64,000 nt of DNA from Curtobacterium sp. MCBA15_009 (lineage in GTDB: Bacteria > Actinomycetota > Actinomycetes > Actinomycetales > Microbacteriaceae): assembly GCF_001864895.1 (NCBI RefSeq), contig NZ_MJGO01000037.1, positions 31,880-95,879 of the forward strand, in the 5' to 3' direction. The notes beneath the pieces are model-generated. The model had not been told where the DNA came from, made no database searches, and saw nothing but the letters and a program-made list of their open reading frames with translations. Below, piece by piece: positions 33,303-41,380 of this stretch. Position numbers and translations under genes: made by a program. The number at the start of each line of letters is the position of its first letter. The stretch's first letter is position 1.

Positions 33303-35153
33303 GTGGCGCGACCGTCGGGGTGGGACGTCGTCGACCAGGGGGACGACCCGGTCAAGGGGGATCCGTCGTCGGTTCGGATGATGGCGCGGGAGTACCAGCG
33401 CATCTCCGACGCCGCCGATGACGCCTCGACCCGGTTGAACTCTGTGCAGGGGTCCGGGTGGCTCACCGACTGGCAGGGTGAGGCGGCGGACGTGTTCGTC
33501 GACGCGATCGAGGACACCCCGTCGGACCTGACCAAGCTCGTCGCCTCCTACGAAGCAGCAGCGACCGCGTTGTCGGGGTGGGCCGACGTCGTCGACGACA
33601 CCCAGTACCGGGCTGACGGTGCGTTGGCGGACGCGAAGGACGCCTCCGGCGACCTCGCCGCAGCGCAGACCCGCCTCGCGGACGCGCAGTCGACCCTGTC
33701 GCACTACCAGTCGGCGTCGAAGGACCTGTCGAAGGTCGCTGAGAAGTACCCGGCGGGCTCCGACGTCCCCGACGGGGTGGACGTGCCGTCGCCGGCGCAG
33801 TTGCGGGCGGCGTCCGACAACGCCTCCGTCGCGCAGGGGTCCGTGTCGAGTGCGCAGGGCGACATCGCTGCGGCGCAGTCCCGGATCGATGCGGCGAAGC
33901 GGCTCGTCGCCGACGCGAAGGGCGACTGGGAGGACGGCGAACGGCGCACCGCGACGAAGATCGGCGAAGCCGCCGACGCGGGCCTCGGCAAGCAGTCGAC
34001 GTGGGACAAGATCTTCGGGTCCGAGGCGTGGGAGACCATCGTCTCCATCGCGAAGGTCGTCGTCGCCGTGGGCGGCATCATCGTCATGATCATCGGCGGG
34101 CCACTCGCCTGGATCGTGCTCGGCGCAGCCCTGCTCGTGCTCGCCGACACCCTGTACAAGATGTCGAAGGGCACCGCCGACGGGTGGGACCTCGCCTTCG
34201 CCCTGCTCGACTGCATCCCAGGGATGAAGGGCATCACCACCGCCGGTCGACTCCTGTCGGCCGCCGGCGACGCACGCAAGGCGTTCTCGCTCGCCCGTTC
34301 GACCGGTTCCCTCGGCTCGCTGGCCGCGCGGACGTTCAGCGGTGCCGGCCGGTACGGCGTGATGGCCCTCAAGGAGCTCCCGCTCGCGGTGCAGCAGTTC
34401 GCGTCGAACCCCGCTCGCCGGATCGAGCGCATGGCACTGCAGGTGCGCTACCTGACACCGGCGAACATGCTGCACAGCACCGTCGACGCAGCGAAGGGAT
34501 TTGCGAGCGGTTACACGGCCGGTGGCCGAGGTACGGGCATCACCGGCAGGCTCCTCGAGGGGATCCAGAAGTCCGACTCGGCGTTCACACGAACGGTGAA
34601 CTCCGGCTACAACGCCCACGTGTCGGAGATCGCCCGTACCGATCCAGCGCGAGCGAGTCAACTGTGGCAGGGCGGCGACGGGTACTACGGCGTCGACGAC
34701 ATGACGAACGTCGTAGCCGGCTCGAAGGGTGTCGACGGGTTCGCCTCCACTCCGAACTTCGACGGGTTCGGTGCGTCCTACGCGGTACCGGACCGCCCCG
34801 TGGTCGACTCCGCGACCTTCCACGAATCGGCGCAGGTCGGCGCGAGCACCGGCTACGCGACCCCGTACCGTGAGTTCGTCTCGGAGACCCACATCAGCCC
34901 GGATGCGACCTACGCGATCGGCCACGCAGGAGCCAATCCGCAGTTCGGCGGCGGGGGTGGTACGCAGATGTTCCGCGCGGACATGACCGGGCACAACCCC
35001 GCTCCGTTCCCGGCACACGGCGGATCTGCGCACGCTTGGTCTCCCATGGACAGTTCAGTACGGACGGTCGGAGAATCGGTCGCGATGCGCAATCTCCTCC
35101 ATGCCCCGTGGCGCGCCACCGCGTACACCGCCCCGTTGGCCTCGAGTGAGTGA
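33303..35153 (+). CDS. Large T7SS effector-like protein (T7SS signal domain, membrane hairpin, unknown C-terminal module)
   Basis: 616 aa. Residues 1-115 match the putative T7SS signal family pattern (SGWDVVDQGDDPVKGDPSSV, then DWQGEAADVF with W57-Q-G59, then helices with SGWADVVDDTQYRADGAL). A coiled-coil region follows to about 225, then hydrophobic helices (248-285) and a linker. The C-terminal part (about 430-616) is different in style, rich in Gly/His/Tyr/Ser (NPQFGGGGGTQMFRADM; HAWSPMD), and matches no toxin fold I can name. Polymorphic toxins have this N-conserved, C-variable form. GTG 33303; the stop overlaps the next gene by 8 bp. Confidence 0.78.
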   Translation: MARPSGWDVVDQGDDPVKGDPSSVRMMAREYQRISDAADDASTRLNSVQGSGWLTDWQGEAADVFVDAIEDTPSDLTKLVASYEAAATALSGWADVVDDTQYRADGALADAKDASGDLAAAQTRLADAQSTLSHYQSASKDLSKVAEKYPAGSDVPDGVDVPSPAQLRAASDNASVAQGSVSSAQGDIAAAQSRIDAAKRLVADAKGDWEDGERRTATKIGEAADAGLGKQSTWDKIFGSEAWETIVSIAKVVVAVGGIIVMIIGGPLAWIVLGAALLVLADTLYKMSKGTADGWDLAFALLDCIPGMKGITTAGRLLSAAGDARKAFSLARSTGSLGSLAARTFSGAGRYGVMALKELPLAVQQFASNPARRIERMALQVRYLTPANMLHSTVDAAKGFASGYTAGGRGTGITGRLLEGIQKSDSAFTRTVNSGYNAHVSEIARTDPARASQLWQGGDGYYGVDDMTNVVAGSKGVDGFASTPNFDGFGASYAVPDRPVVDSATFHESAQVGASTGYATPYREFVSETHISPDATYAIGHAGANPQFGGGGGTQMFRADMTGHNPAPFPAHGGSAHAWSPMDSSVRTVGESVAMRNLLHAPWRATAYTAPLASSE

Positions 35154-35778
35154 GCCGATCAGTCCCGCGGACCTGCCGACCTTCATCAGGGTCGGTCCCG
35201 TGGCCGACAGACGGTTCGCCGACGACGGACGCCTCGTCATCGAGCGAGACGGCGTCGAGGACGGGAGTTGGAACGGCACCGCCATGGCGCAGTACGTCGC
35301 GCCCGCGGCCGCGCTCGCCCTGATGCTCGACGTCCTCGACCCCGAGGTCGACGAACGGGTCGGAGCTGAGCACCGTTTCCTCCTCAACTCGCGCGAGGAC
35401 GAGCGCGGTGACATGCGCGGCGGCCGCTCCCCGATCTCCCGGTGGGCGTACGGCACCCTCGTCGACTACCCGATCGACATGCAGCTCCTCGCGGCACGCG
35501 CGCGTCTCGTCCACACCCGTCGATCGGACCACCCCGCCTTCGACGACGTGTACTTCCGTCACCCGACCACGGGACGGTTCGTCGAACAGCTCGGACCCGG
35601 AGCATCGTGGTACCGGAATGGCAGGCGCGACTACTTCGACCAAGTGCTCTCGTTCGCCAGCGATCCCCGAGCAGATCGGCTCGTCAAGAAGTACCGCCGG
35701 CTCTGGGAACGAGCAGAAACGCACTGGTCACGTCGGGCGACCGACGAGCAGCGACGGCGAGAAGGCCCGTGGACCTGA
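35146..35778 (+). CDS. Unrecognised protein, gene 2 of the effector chain
   Basis: 210 aa from GTG 35146, overlapping the effector-like gene by 8 bp. Soluble, alpha/beta, no signal peptide or membrane helix. Visible features are FIRVGPVADRRFADDGRLVIERDGVED, a helical stretch around AQYVAPAAALALMLDVLDPEVDERVG, and a C-terminal region rich in Arg/Trp (KKYRRLWERAETHWSRR). No homologous family recalled. By position it is a candidate immunity or accessory protein of the effector. Confidence 0.65.
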   Translation: MSEPISPADLPTFIRVGPVADRRFADDGRLVIERDGVEDGSWNGTAMAQYVAPAAALALMLDVLDPEVDERVGAEHRFLLNSREDERGDMRGGRSPISRWAYGTLVDYPIDMQLLAARARLVHTRRSDHPAFDDVYFRHPTTGRFVEQLGPGASWYRNGRRDYFDQVLSFASDPRADRLVKKYRRLWERAETHWSRRATDEQRRREGPWT

Positions 35779-36602
35779 GCGACGCGGTCGAGCTCTCGGT
35801 CTGGCGACGGGCGGTCGACCTCGACCTGTGGATGCTCGCGACCGAGGACGGCATGCCGGCGGTCATCGCCCCCGGTGACGAGTCCTCCCCCGCCGTCACG
35901 CTCGCATTCCTCGCCCATGACCAGGCTCGAGCAGCCGCCCCGGACGACGCGGTACTCCTGCACACGACGCTGTGGTCAGCGCTCCGTGCGACTCCGATCG
36001 ACGTGGCCGTCCTGCTCCAGCCCGGTCAGGCCGACGAGCAGGTCCTGCTCCCCGACGACATCGACCGGATCATCGGTGGCCCGCGAGACCGCGCGCCGAC
36101 GCTCTCTCCCCGCGACCTGGCGATCACGTCGGTGATCCCCGCAGCAATCGTGGACGAGACCGTGATCCCCGAGCCGGACGGTCAACCCGTCGGCGTGCTC
36201 CTCGACCAGTCCGACCGCTCCGCTGACCGACTGACCCTGGCTGCAGGGCCGTCGATGCCGTTCGGACTCGACGCCTGGACAGCAGCGGCACTCGTCCGGG
36301 CAGCGAGTCCGTTCCCGAGGGGGTTCGACATCGTCGTCGGCGCCCCGGATCCGGAGCAGCACCCGGCGGTGACCGCCTTCCGCGCGCAGTACGACGGTGC
36401 ACAGATCAGCACGGTCGGTGTCATCGTCGAGCGGGTGTCCGAGCGGATCGTCGTCCTCGTCGACTCCGAAGACGCCGATGAACTCGAACGCGTCCGGGTC
36501 CTGGTCGCATCGCTCGTCCCGATGCCCGTCTTCGCGGTCGCACGCAGGTCCGCGCCGGAGCAGGCGTGGGTGCTCGGGCAACCCGACAGCACTCTGTCGT
36601 GA
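35769..36602 (+). CDS. SseB-like protein, gene 3 of the effector chain
   Basis: 277 aa from GTG 35769, overlapping gene 2 by 10 bp. The first half has the course of an SseB N-terminal domain (LWMLATEDGMPAVIAPG ... VAVLLQPGQADEQVLLPDDIDRII, like the family's NPG / L-pedi pattern). The second half resembles the SseB C-terminal domain (FPRGFDIVVGAPDPEQ; ISTVGVIVERVSERIVVLVDS). SseB-type domains occur widely in actinobacterial secretion loci and can act as chaperones or immunity factors. This is pattern-level inference. Confidence 0.6.
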   Translation: MDLSDAVELSVWRRAVDLDLWMLATEDGMPAVIAPGDESSPAVTLAFLAHDQARAAAPDDAVLLHTTLWSALRATPIDVAVLLQPGQADEQVLLPDDIDRIIGGPRDRAPTLSPRDLAITSVIPAAIVDETVIPEPDGQPVGVLLDQSDRSADRLTLAAGPSMPFGLDAWTAAALVRAASPFPRGFDIVVGAPDPEQHPAVTAFRAQYDGAQISTVGVIVERVSERIVVLVDSEDADELERVRVLVASLVPMPVFAVARRSAPEQAWVLGQPDSTLS

Positions 36603-37213
36603 CGGTGACCAGGCTCGCACCTGCACGCCGGGCGACGATCACGGCCGTCCCGGTTCCCGACGCGCTCCACCTCGCAGTCGACGGTGCGGGTCGACCGGCA
36701 ACCGAACCGTACGACCGCGGGGTCGGCGTCGAGTTCGCGTACTCGATCGCCGAGGACCGTCCGGCGACGAGGGGAGTCACGACACGAGAGGTGACGCGGC
36801 AGTCCCTGCTCGAGGACGAGCGGGGCGGCCGCTTCATCGTGCAGGTCGACGTCGCCGAGGGACACGGGGACGGCGTCCCGATCACGGCGCAACAGCCACG
36901 TCGTCCAGGTCTGGTCCCGCTCGCACCGTCCGGCGTCCGCGCCCTCGAGCTGTCCGCCGCCGACGGGATCTGGGGAGACATCGTCAGCAAACTGGCTCGA
37001 CCGCACTCAGCGTGGAGGCTCTTCGAAGCTTCCACGGGCGGTTCGAGCTGCTCCGTCGTCATCGACACGGACCCGGACGGTTGGCGGACGCGAGCGGTCG
37101 AGGCCCTCGGTCGGCGCCCGCACCCGGAAATCGCCGTCGTTGACTCACCCGATGCCGTCGCTCGTCGTTGGCGCAGGGCCGCCCGCCACCTGCTGGGATC
37201 GACACCCGGATGA
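36599..37213 (+). CDS. Unrecognised protein, gene 4 of the effector chain
   Basis: 204 aa from GTG 36599, overlapping gene 3 by 4 bp (GTGA). Soluble. Beta-rich first half (LHLAVDGAGRPATEPYDRGVGVEFAYSIAEDRP). Second half with GIWGDIVSKLARPHSAWRLFEAS and a basic helical end (VARRWRRAARHLLG). No family recalled, no catalytic motif seen. Confidence 0.6.
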   Translation: MTVTRLAPARRATITAVPVPDALHLAVDGAGRPATEPYDRGVGVEFAYSIAEDRPATRGVTTREVTRQSLLEDERGGRFIVQVDVAEGHGDGVPITAQQPRRPGLVPLAPSGVRALELSAADGIWGDIVSKLARPHSAWRLFEASTGGSSCSVVIDTDPDGWRTRAVEALGRRPHPEIAVVDSPDAVARRWRRAARHLLGSTPG

Positions 37214-38295
37214 CCGAGTGGGCACGCACGGCGCACCGCGGGAGCGAGACGACCCCGGTCACGCTCACGGTGGACGTCGAACGGTCCGGCACAGGCGGAC
37301 GGTCCCGCTGCTCCGTGACGGTCGTCATCGACGGTGTCGAGCACGTCGCTGTCGAGCACGATGCCTTCGAGGCGCTGTGCAGGGTACGCCTGGAGCTCGA
37401 GCACGAGGGTTGGCTGCTCGGCGTCGAGGGCGCGCGGATCGACGTCTGGCCGAGCGGCGCGGCGCGCGACCAGGGCGGGGGCCTCCGCGCCTACCGACTC
37501 CGACAGGGACGCTCCCCTGGGCCGGCGGACCTGGTCGACGTGTTCGCTCCGACTGCCGAGCGCCTCGCCACGGTCGCCGAGCAGCGGGCTGCTGCGGGAG
37601 CCGCGCTGCGCACTCCCCGCGCTGCCGCACCGTACGACGACGTCGACGAGGTGGTCTCGGTCACCGGACCGTGCGAGCAACTCGTCGTCGATCGGAGCCT
37701 GCGAGGCCGCCTCCGCGCAGCGCTGTCCGGCGGCCGACGCCACGGCGACGAGCGATGGCAGATCGTGCGATCGCTGGCCGGGGACGCGCTGCAGCCGGGC
37801 GAGTGGGACGAGGCCGAGGCACTGTCCGACGGCCCCGACGACGTGCGGCTCGTCACGACGATCGGTGCGGACGAGGACGGTGTGCGGTGGTCCGACCTCG
37901 TCGACATCGGGGTCGACGGCTCCGGCACGGTGCGGGTCCGACGCTTCCGTCGCCGGTACGTCGGTCGGACCCGTGCGCACGTGGAGGTGCTCCTCGACAC
38001 CCGCGCACAGGGGCAGCCACCGACGGAGTTCCGACCGACCGACCTGGCAGCGCTCTCCGCGCAACGACAGGTCGACGCGTTGCATCGGTACGTCGACGGC
38101 CTCGCCCTGGTGCCGGCACCAGCGGTCGACGCCATGTTCTGGCTCGACCGCGGCCGCGTCCCGACCGGGCGCGACGACGACCAGGGGGCGAACACGACCT
38201 TCTCCGGTCTCGCGGACCAGGCGATGTACACGGTGCTCGTGAGCGGTGCCGGGCACGTCCGGATCACCAGGGAGACGGAATTCTTGTCACACTGA
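37210..38295 (+). CDS. Conserved hypothetical protein, gene 5 of the effector chain
   Basis: 361 aa from ATG 37210, overlapping gene 4 by 4 bp (ATGA). The N-terminal 120 residues follow a pattern I associate with uncharacterised proteins of secretion/toxin loci: FEALCRVRLELEHEGWLLGVEGARIDVWPSG, then GLRAYRL, then VDVFAPTAERLATVAEQ. The remainder is alpha/beta without a known motif. Its stop codon lies inside the inverted repeat that controls the next operon. Confidence 0.62.
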   Translation: MTEWARTAHRGSETTPVTLTVDVERSGTGGRSRCSVTVVIDGVEHVAVEHDAFEALCRVRLELEHEGWLLGVEGARIDVWPSGAARDQGGGLRAYRLRQGRSPGPADLVDVFAPTAERLATVAEQRAAAGAALRTPRAAAPYDDVDEVVSVTGPCEQLVVDRSLRGRLRAALSGGRRHGDERWQIVRSLAGDALQPGEWDEAEALSDGPDDVRLVTTIGADEDGVRWSDLVDIGVDGSGTVRVRRFRRRYVGRTRAHVEVLLDTRAQGQPPTEFRPTDLAALSAQRQVDALHRYVDGLALVPAPAVDAMFWLDRGRVPTGRDDDQGANTTFSGLADQAMYTVLVSGAGHVRITRETEFLSH

Positions 38296-38298
38296 CAA
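38284..38298 (+). promoter_or_regulatory. Operator-like inverted repeat TTGTCA-CAC-TGACAA over the -35
   Basis: Perfect 6 bp arms, 3 bp spacer. The left arm TTGTCA doubles as the -35, 18 bp from the -10 TACGGT; the repeat also contains the stop codon (TGA) of the preceding gene. A repressor bound here would block the NAD cassette promoter. The NrtR-like protein encoded in the cassette is the obvious candidate. Confidence 0.6.
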
Positions 38299-38307
38299 AT
38301 ACCGTGG

Positions 38308-38313
38308 TACGGT
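38308..38313 (+). promoter_or_regulatory. Leaderless -10 element (TACGGT) of the NAD cassette
   Basis: TACGGT, then CGGACC, then ATG at 38320. It pairs with TTGTCA at 38284 (18 bp spacer). Confidence 0.65.
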
Positions 38314-38319
38314 CGGACC

Positions 38320-39159
38320 ATGGCAGTCGAACTCAGCACCTGGGACGCCCAGGGCAACCAGACGACACCGACGTTCTCCACCATGCGGTTCCCCGCCGGT
38401 GAAGCGCACGTCAAGGTGGCGAACGACACCGCCGAGCCGGGGGGCACCACCGAGATCGCGACCCTGCGCGGCACGAACGGCGACGACCTCCTCATGCTCG
38501 GCATGTGGGCGGACGCCGTCCGGCAGCGCGGATCGCGGTCCGTCGCCCTCGTCCCGTACCTGCCCGGCGCCCGGCAGGACCGCGGCCTGCCCTTCGGGGC
38601 GAAGGTCTACGCGGACGTCCTCAACGGGTTCCACATCGACCAGATGATCGCCTTCGACCCGCACTCCCCCGTGGTCGTCGGGCTGGTCGACCACCTCACG
38701 GTGGTCACGAGCGAGCAGGTCGTCCGCGACGCCGTGCTCGACGTCGAGGGCGACGCGTACACCGGCATCATCGCGCCGGACAAGGGCGCGGTCGCCCGGG
38801 CCACGGCGGTCGCCGAGTCGTGCGGCCTGCCGCTGTACCGGGCCGAGAAGCACCGCAACCCCGACACCGGCAAGCTCGACGGGTTCTCGTGCGAGCCCCT
38901 CCCCGCGGACGGCCGGTTCCTCGTCGTCGACGACATCTGCGACGGCGGCGGCACGTTCATGGGCCTCGCGAGCTCGACCGGCCTGCCGAAGGAGCGCCTC
39001 GGCCTCTGGGTCTCGCACGGCGTCTTCTCCGGCCGGGCCCCGCAGCTCGCCGAGCACTTCGGCGAGATCGTCACGACCGACAGCTACCCGGCGCAGAACG
39101 ACGTGCCGGGCTTGCGCACCGTCCCGCTCAGCCCGTACCTCACGAAGGAGATCCGATGA
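38320..39159 (+). CDS. Ribose-phosphate pyrophosphokinase-like protein (Prs-type)
   Basis: 279 aa, about 30-40 residues shorter than housekeeping Prs. Retained motifs: FPAGE (cf. FSDGE), PYLPGARQDR with RQDR, FDPHS, and the PRPP loop VVDDICDGGGTF (cf. VDDMIDTGGT). The subunit-interface parts of class I Prs are reduced. With the Nampt gene overlapping its stop (ATGA), it likely supplies PRPP, or a related pyrophosphorylated ribose compound, for nicotinamide salvage. See findings for the alternative that it works on ADP-ribose. Confidence 0.82.
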   Translation: MAVELSTWDAQGNQTTPTFSTMRFPAGEAHVKVANDTAEPGGTTEIATLRGTNGDDLLMLGMWADAVRQRGSRSVALVPYLPGARQDRGLPFGAKVYADVLNGFHIDQMIAFDPHSPVVVGLVDHLTVVTSEQVVRDAVLDVEGDAYTGIIAPDKGAVARATAVAESCGLPLYRAEKHRNPDTGKLDGFSCEPLPADGRFLVVDDICDGGGTFMGLASSTGLPKERLGLWVSHGVFSGRAPQLAEHFGEIVTTDSYPAQNDVPGLRTVPLSPYLTKEIR

Positions 39160-40715
39160 CCACCACCACGACGGGCCTCGAGCCCCGCATCACCACCGCG
39201 AGCCCGATCGCGCCCCTGTTGGCCGTCGACGGCTACAAGCACTCGCACCGGCAGGTCTACCCGGCCGGGACCACCCGGATCCTCATCAACTGGACGAACC
39301 GCTCGAACGCGCACATGCCCGAGTCGACCCACGCCGTGGTCTTCGGCCTGCAGGCGTTCGTCCAGCGCTCGCTCGTCGAGGCCTGGGCGCCGTTCTTCGC
39401 CGCCGACGAGGACGAGGTCGTCCGCCTGTTCGACGAAGCCCTGCAGGGCTACTTCGGCCCGAACCACATCGGCACCGACCACGTCCGGGCGCTGCACCGC
39501 CTCGGCTACCTGCCCCTCGAGATCCGTGCGCTGCCCGAGGGCACGCTCGCACCGATCGGCGTCGCGACCCTGACCGTCGAGAACACGATCGACGAGTTCT
39601 ACTGGCTGCCGAACTACATCGAGACCGCCCTGTCCGCATCGATCTGGCACCCGTCGACCGTCGCGACGAAGGCGCTCGAGTACCGCGACCTCATGGAGGA
39701 CTGGGCGGCCCGCACCGGCGCCGTCCCCGAGGGCATCGACTTCGCCGCGCACGACTTCTCGTTCCGCGGCCAGTCGAGCATCGAGTCGGCGGCAGCGGGT
39801 GGCGCCGGGCACCTGCTCTCGTTCCTCGGCACCGACTCGATGCCGTCGCTCGACTTCATCGACCGCTACTACCCGGGCGACAACGGCTGGGTGGCCGCGA
39901 GCGTGCCCGCCACCGAGCACAGCGTCATGTGCGTCCGCGGCGCCGACGGCGAGCTCGAGACGTTCCAGCAGATCCTCGACGTCTACCCGACGGGCATCGT
40001 CTCCGCGGTCAGCGACGGCTTCGACCTGTTCAAGGTCATCACCGAGACGCTGCCGCAGCTCAAGGACCGCATCACCGGCCGCGACGGCAAGCTCGTCATC
40101 CGTCCCGACTCGGGCGACCCGGTCGACATCGTCACCGGCACCGTGCACGACGTCGACGAGGCCGAGCTGTTCGCCGCCGACCGCAGCGACGAGCAGAAGG
40201 GCGTCGTCGAACTGCTCGACGAGATCTTCGGCCACACGGTGAACGAGCAGGGCTACAAGGTCCTCGACCAGCACATCGGCGTCATCTACGGCGACAGCAT
40301 CACGCTCGACCGGGCCCGCCGCATCTACGAGCGGCTCGCCGCCAAGGGGTACTCGAGCGACAACATCGTGCTCGGCATCGGCTCGTACACGTACCAGTAC
40401 ATGACCCGCGACAACCTCGGCAGCGCGGTCAAGGCCACCTGGGCGCTCGTCGACGGCCAGCCCGTCGACATCCAGAAGGACCCGAAGACCGGCAGCGGCA
40501 AGAAGAGCGCGAAGGGCCGCATCGCCCTGCACCGTGACGAGACCGGCGAGATCCGGCAGACGGACCAGGCCACGGCCGAGGACGAGGCGACCAGCCTGCT
40601 CCAGCCGGTGTGGGTCGACGGACGCTTCACGCGCCTCCAGTCCTTCGCCGACGTGCGAGAGACGCTCCGCGACGAGCGTGCGGCCCGCACCGCACGCCGG
40701 GCCGCCTCCGCGTGA
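39156..40715 (+). CDS. Nicotinamide phosphoribosyltransferase (Nampt/NadV-like)
   Basis: 519 aa. Nampt-type motifs: VDGYKHSH (24-31), WLPNYIETALSASIWHPS, HDFSFRG, GTDSMPSL, the catalytic-histidine stretch VPATEHSVMC (about 249-258), VIRPDSGDP, YGDSITLDRA and GIGSYTYQYMTRDNLG. It converts nicotinamide plus PRPP to NMN, one-step NAD salvage, where most bacteria deamidate first. It overlaps both neighbours by 4 bp (ATGA and GTGA), so the three genes form one translationally coupled unit. Confidence 0.9.
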   Translation: MTTTTTGLEPRITTASPIAPLLAVDGYKHSHRQVYPAGTTRILINWTNRSNAHMPESTHAVVFGLQAFVQRSLVEAWAPFFAADEDEVVRLFDEALQGYFGPNHIGTDHVRALHRLGYLPLEIRALPEGTLAPIGVATLTVENTIDEFYWLPNYIETALSASIWHPSTVATKALEYRDLMEDWAARTGAVPEGIDFAAHDFSFRGQSSIESAAAGGAGHLLSFLGTDSMPSLDFIDRYYPGDNGWVAASVPATEHSVMCVRGADGELETFQQILDVYPTGIVSAVSDGFDLFKVITETLPQLKDRITGRDGKLVIRPDSGDPVDIVTGTVHDVDEAELFAADRSDEQKGVVELLDEIFGHTVNEQGYKVLDQHIGVIYGDSITLDRARRIYERLAAKGYSSDNIVLGIGSYTYQYMTRDNLGSAVKATWALVDGQPVDIQKDPKTGSGKKSAKGRIALHRDETGEIRQTDQATAEDEATSLLQPVWVDGRFTRLQSFADVRETLRDERAARTARRAASA

Positions 40716-41362
40716 CGGAGACCGCTCCGGCGGTCCGCGACCAGCCGCTCATCGCGATCGACGTCGTCCCGACGTCGTTCGCGGGGGCGGCTGGCCTGCG
40801 GGTCGCCTCCGCCCGTCGGCTGTACGACCCGTTCGCCGGACGGGAGGCCCTTCCCGGCGTGCTCCTGGACGGTTCCGAGATCCTGGCCGACGCTGCGCTG
40901 CGCGCCCTGCGCACGAAGGCGGGCGTCGGCCCGGCGGCGGTGCGCCATCTGGCGCAGGTCGGCGCGTTCGACGGGCCGGACCGCGATCCGCGGAGCACCG
41001 CGATCAGCATCGCGTTCCTGGCGGTCGTCGACCCGCAGGCCGCCCCGGACGCGACCTGGCACGACGTCGGCGAACGCCCGTTCGGCCTGCCGTTCGACCA
41101 CGACCGCATCGTCGACGCGGCGCTCGAGCACGCCCGCGTGCGCCTGTGGTCGGACGTCCCGCTCACGCGCGCGCTGCTCGGGGAGCGCTTCACCACCTCG
41201 GACGCCGGTCGCCTCCGCGCGGCGCTCACCGGGAGCACCCCGGATCCGGGCAACCTCAACCGGATGCTCCGCACCAACCCGGCCGTCGCCCGGGTCGACG
41301 CGGCCCCGGCGGCCGGTCCCCGCGGCGGGCGTCCCCCGGCAGCCTGGACGTGGACCGTCTGA
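40712..41362 (+). CDS. NrtR-like transcriptional regulator (degenerate NUDIX plus winged helix)
   Basis: 216 aa. The NUDIX-fold N-terminal domain (about 10-130) has a box reading LPGVLLDGSEILADAALRALRTKAGVG, in which the catalytic REXXEE glutamates are lost. The C-terminal winged helix (about 140-200; TSDAGRLRAALTG then NLNRMLRTNP) follows. This is the NrtR design: such proteins bind ADP-ribose without hydrolysing it and repress NAD genes. GTG 40712 overlaps the Nampt stop. It probably acts on the inverted repeat at 38284. Confidence 0.8.
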   Translation: MTETAPAVRDQPLIAIDVVPTSFAGAAGLRVASARRLYDPFAGREALPGVLLDGSEILADAALRALRTKAGVGPAAVRHLAQVGAFDGPDRDPRSTAISIAFLAVVDPQAAPDATWHDVGERPFGLPFDHDRIVDAALEHARVRLWSDVPLTRALLGERFTTSDAGRLRAALTGSTPDPGNLNRMLRTNPAVARVDAAPAAGPRGGRPPAAWTWTV

Positions 41363-41380
41363 GCACGGTTGGGTGGGGGC

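Noticed and set aside
40712-41362. NUDIX hydrolase acting on NAD or ADP-ribose
   Set aside because: The REXXEE glutamates of the NUDIX box are missing and a winged helix follows, so a regulator is the better call.
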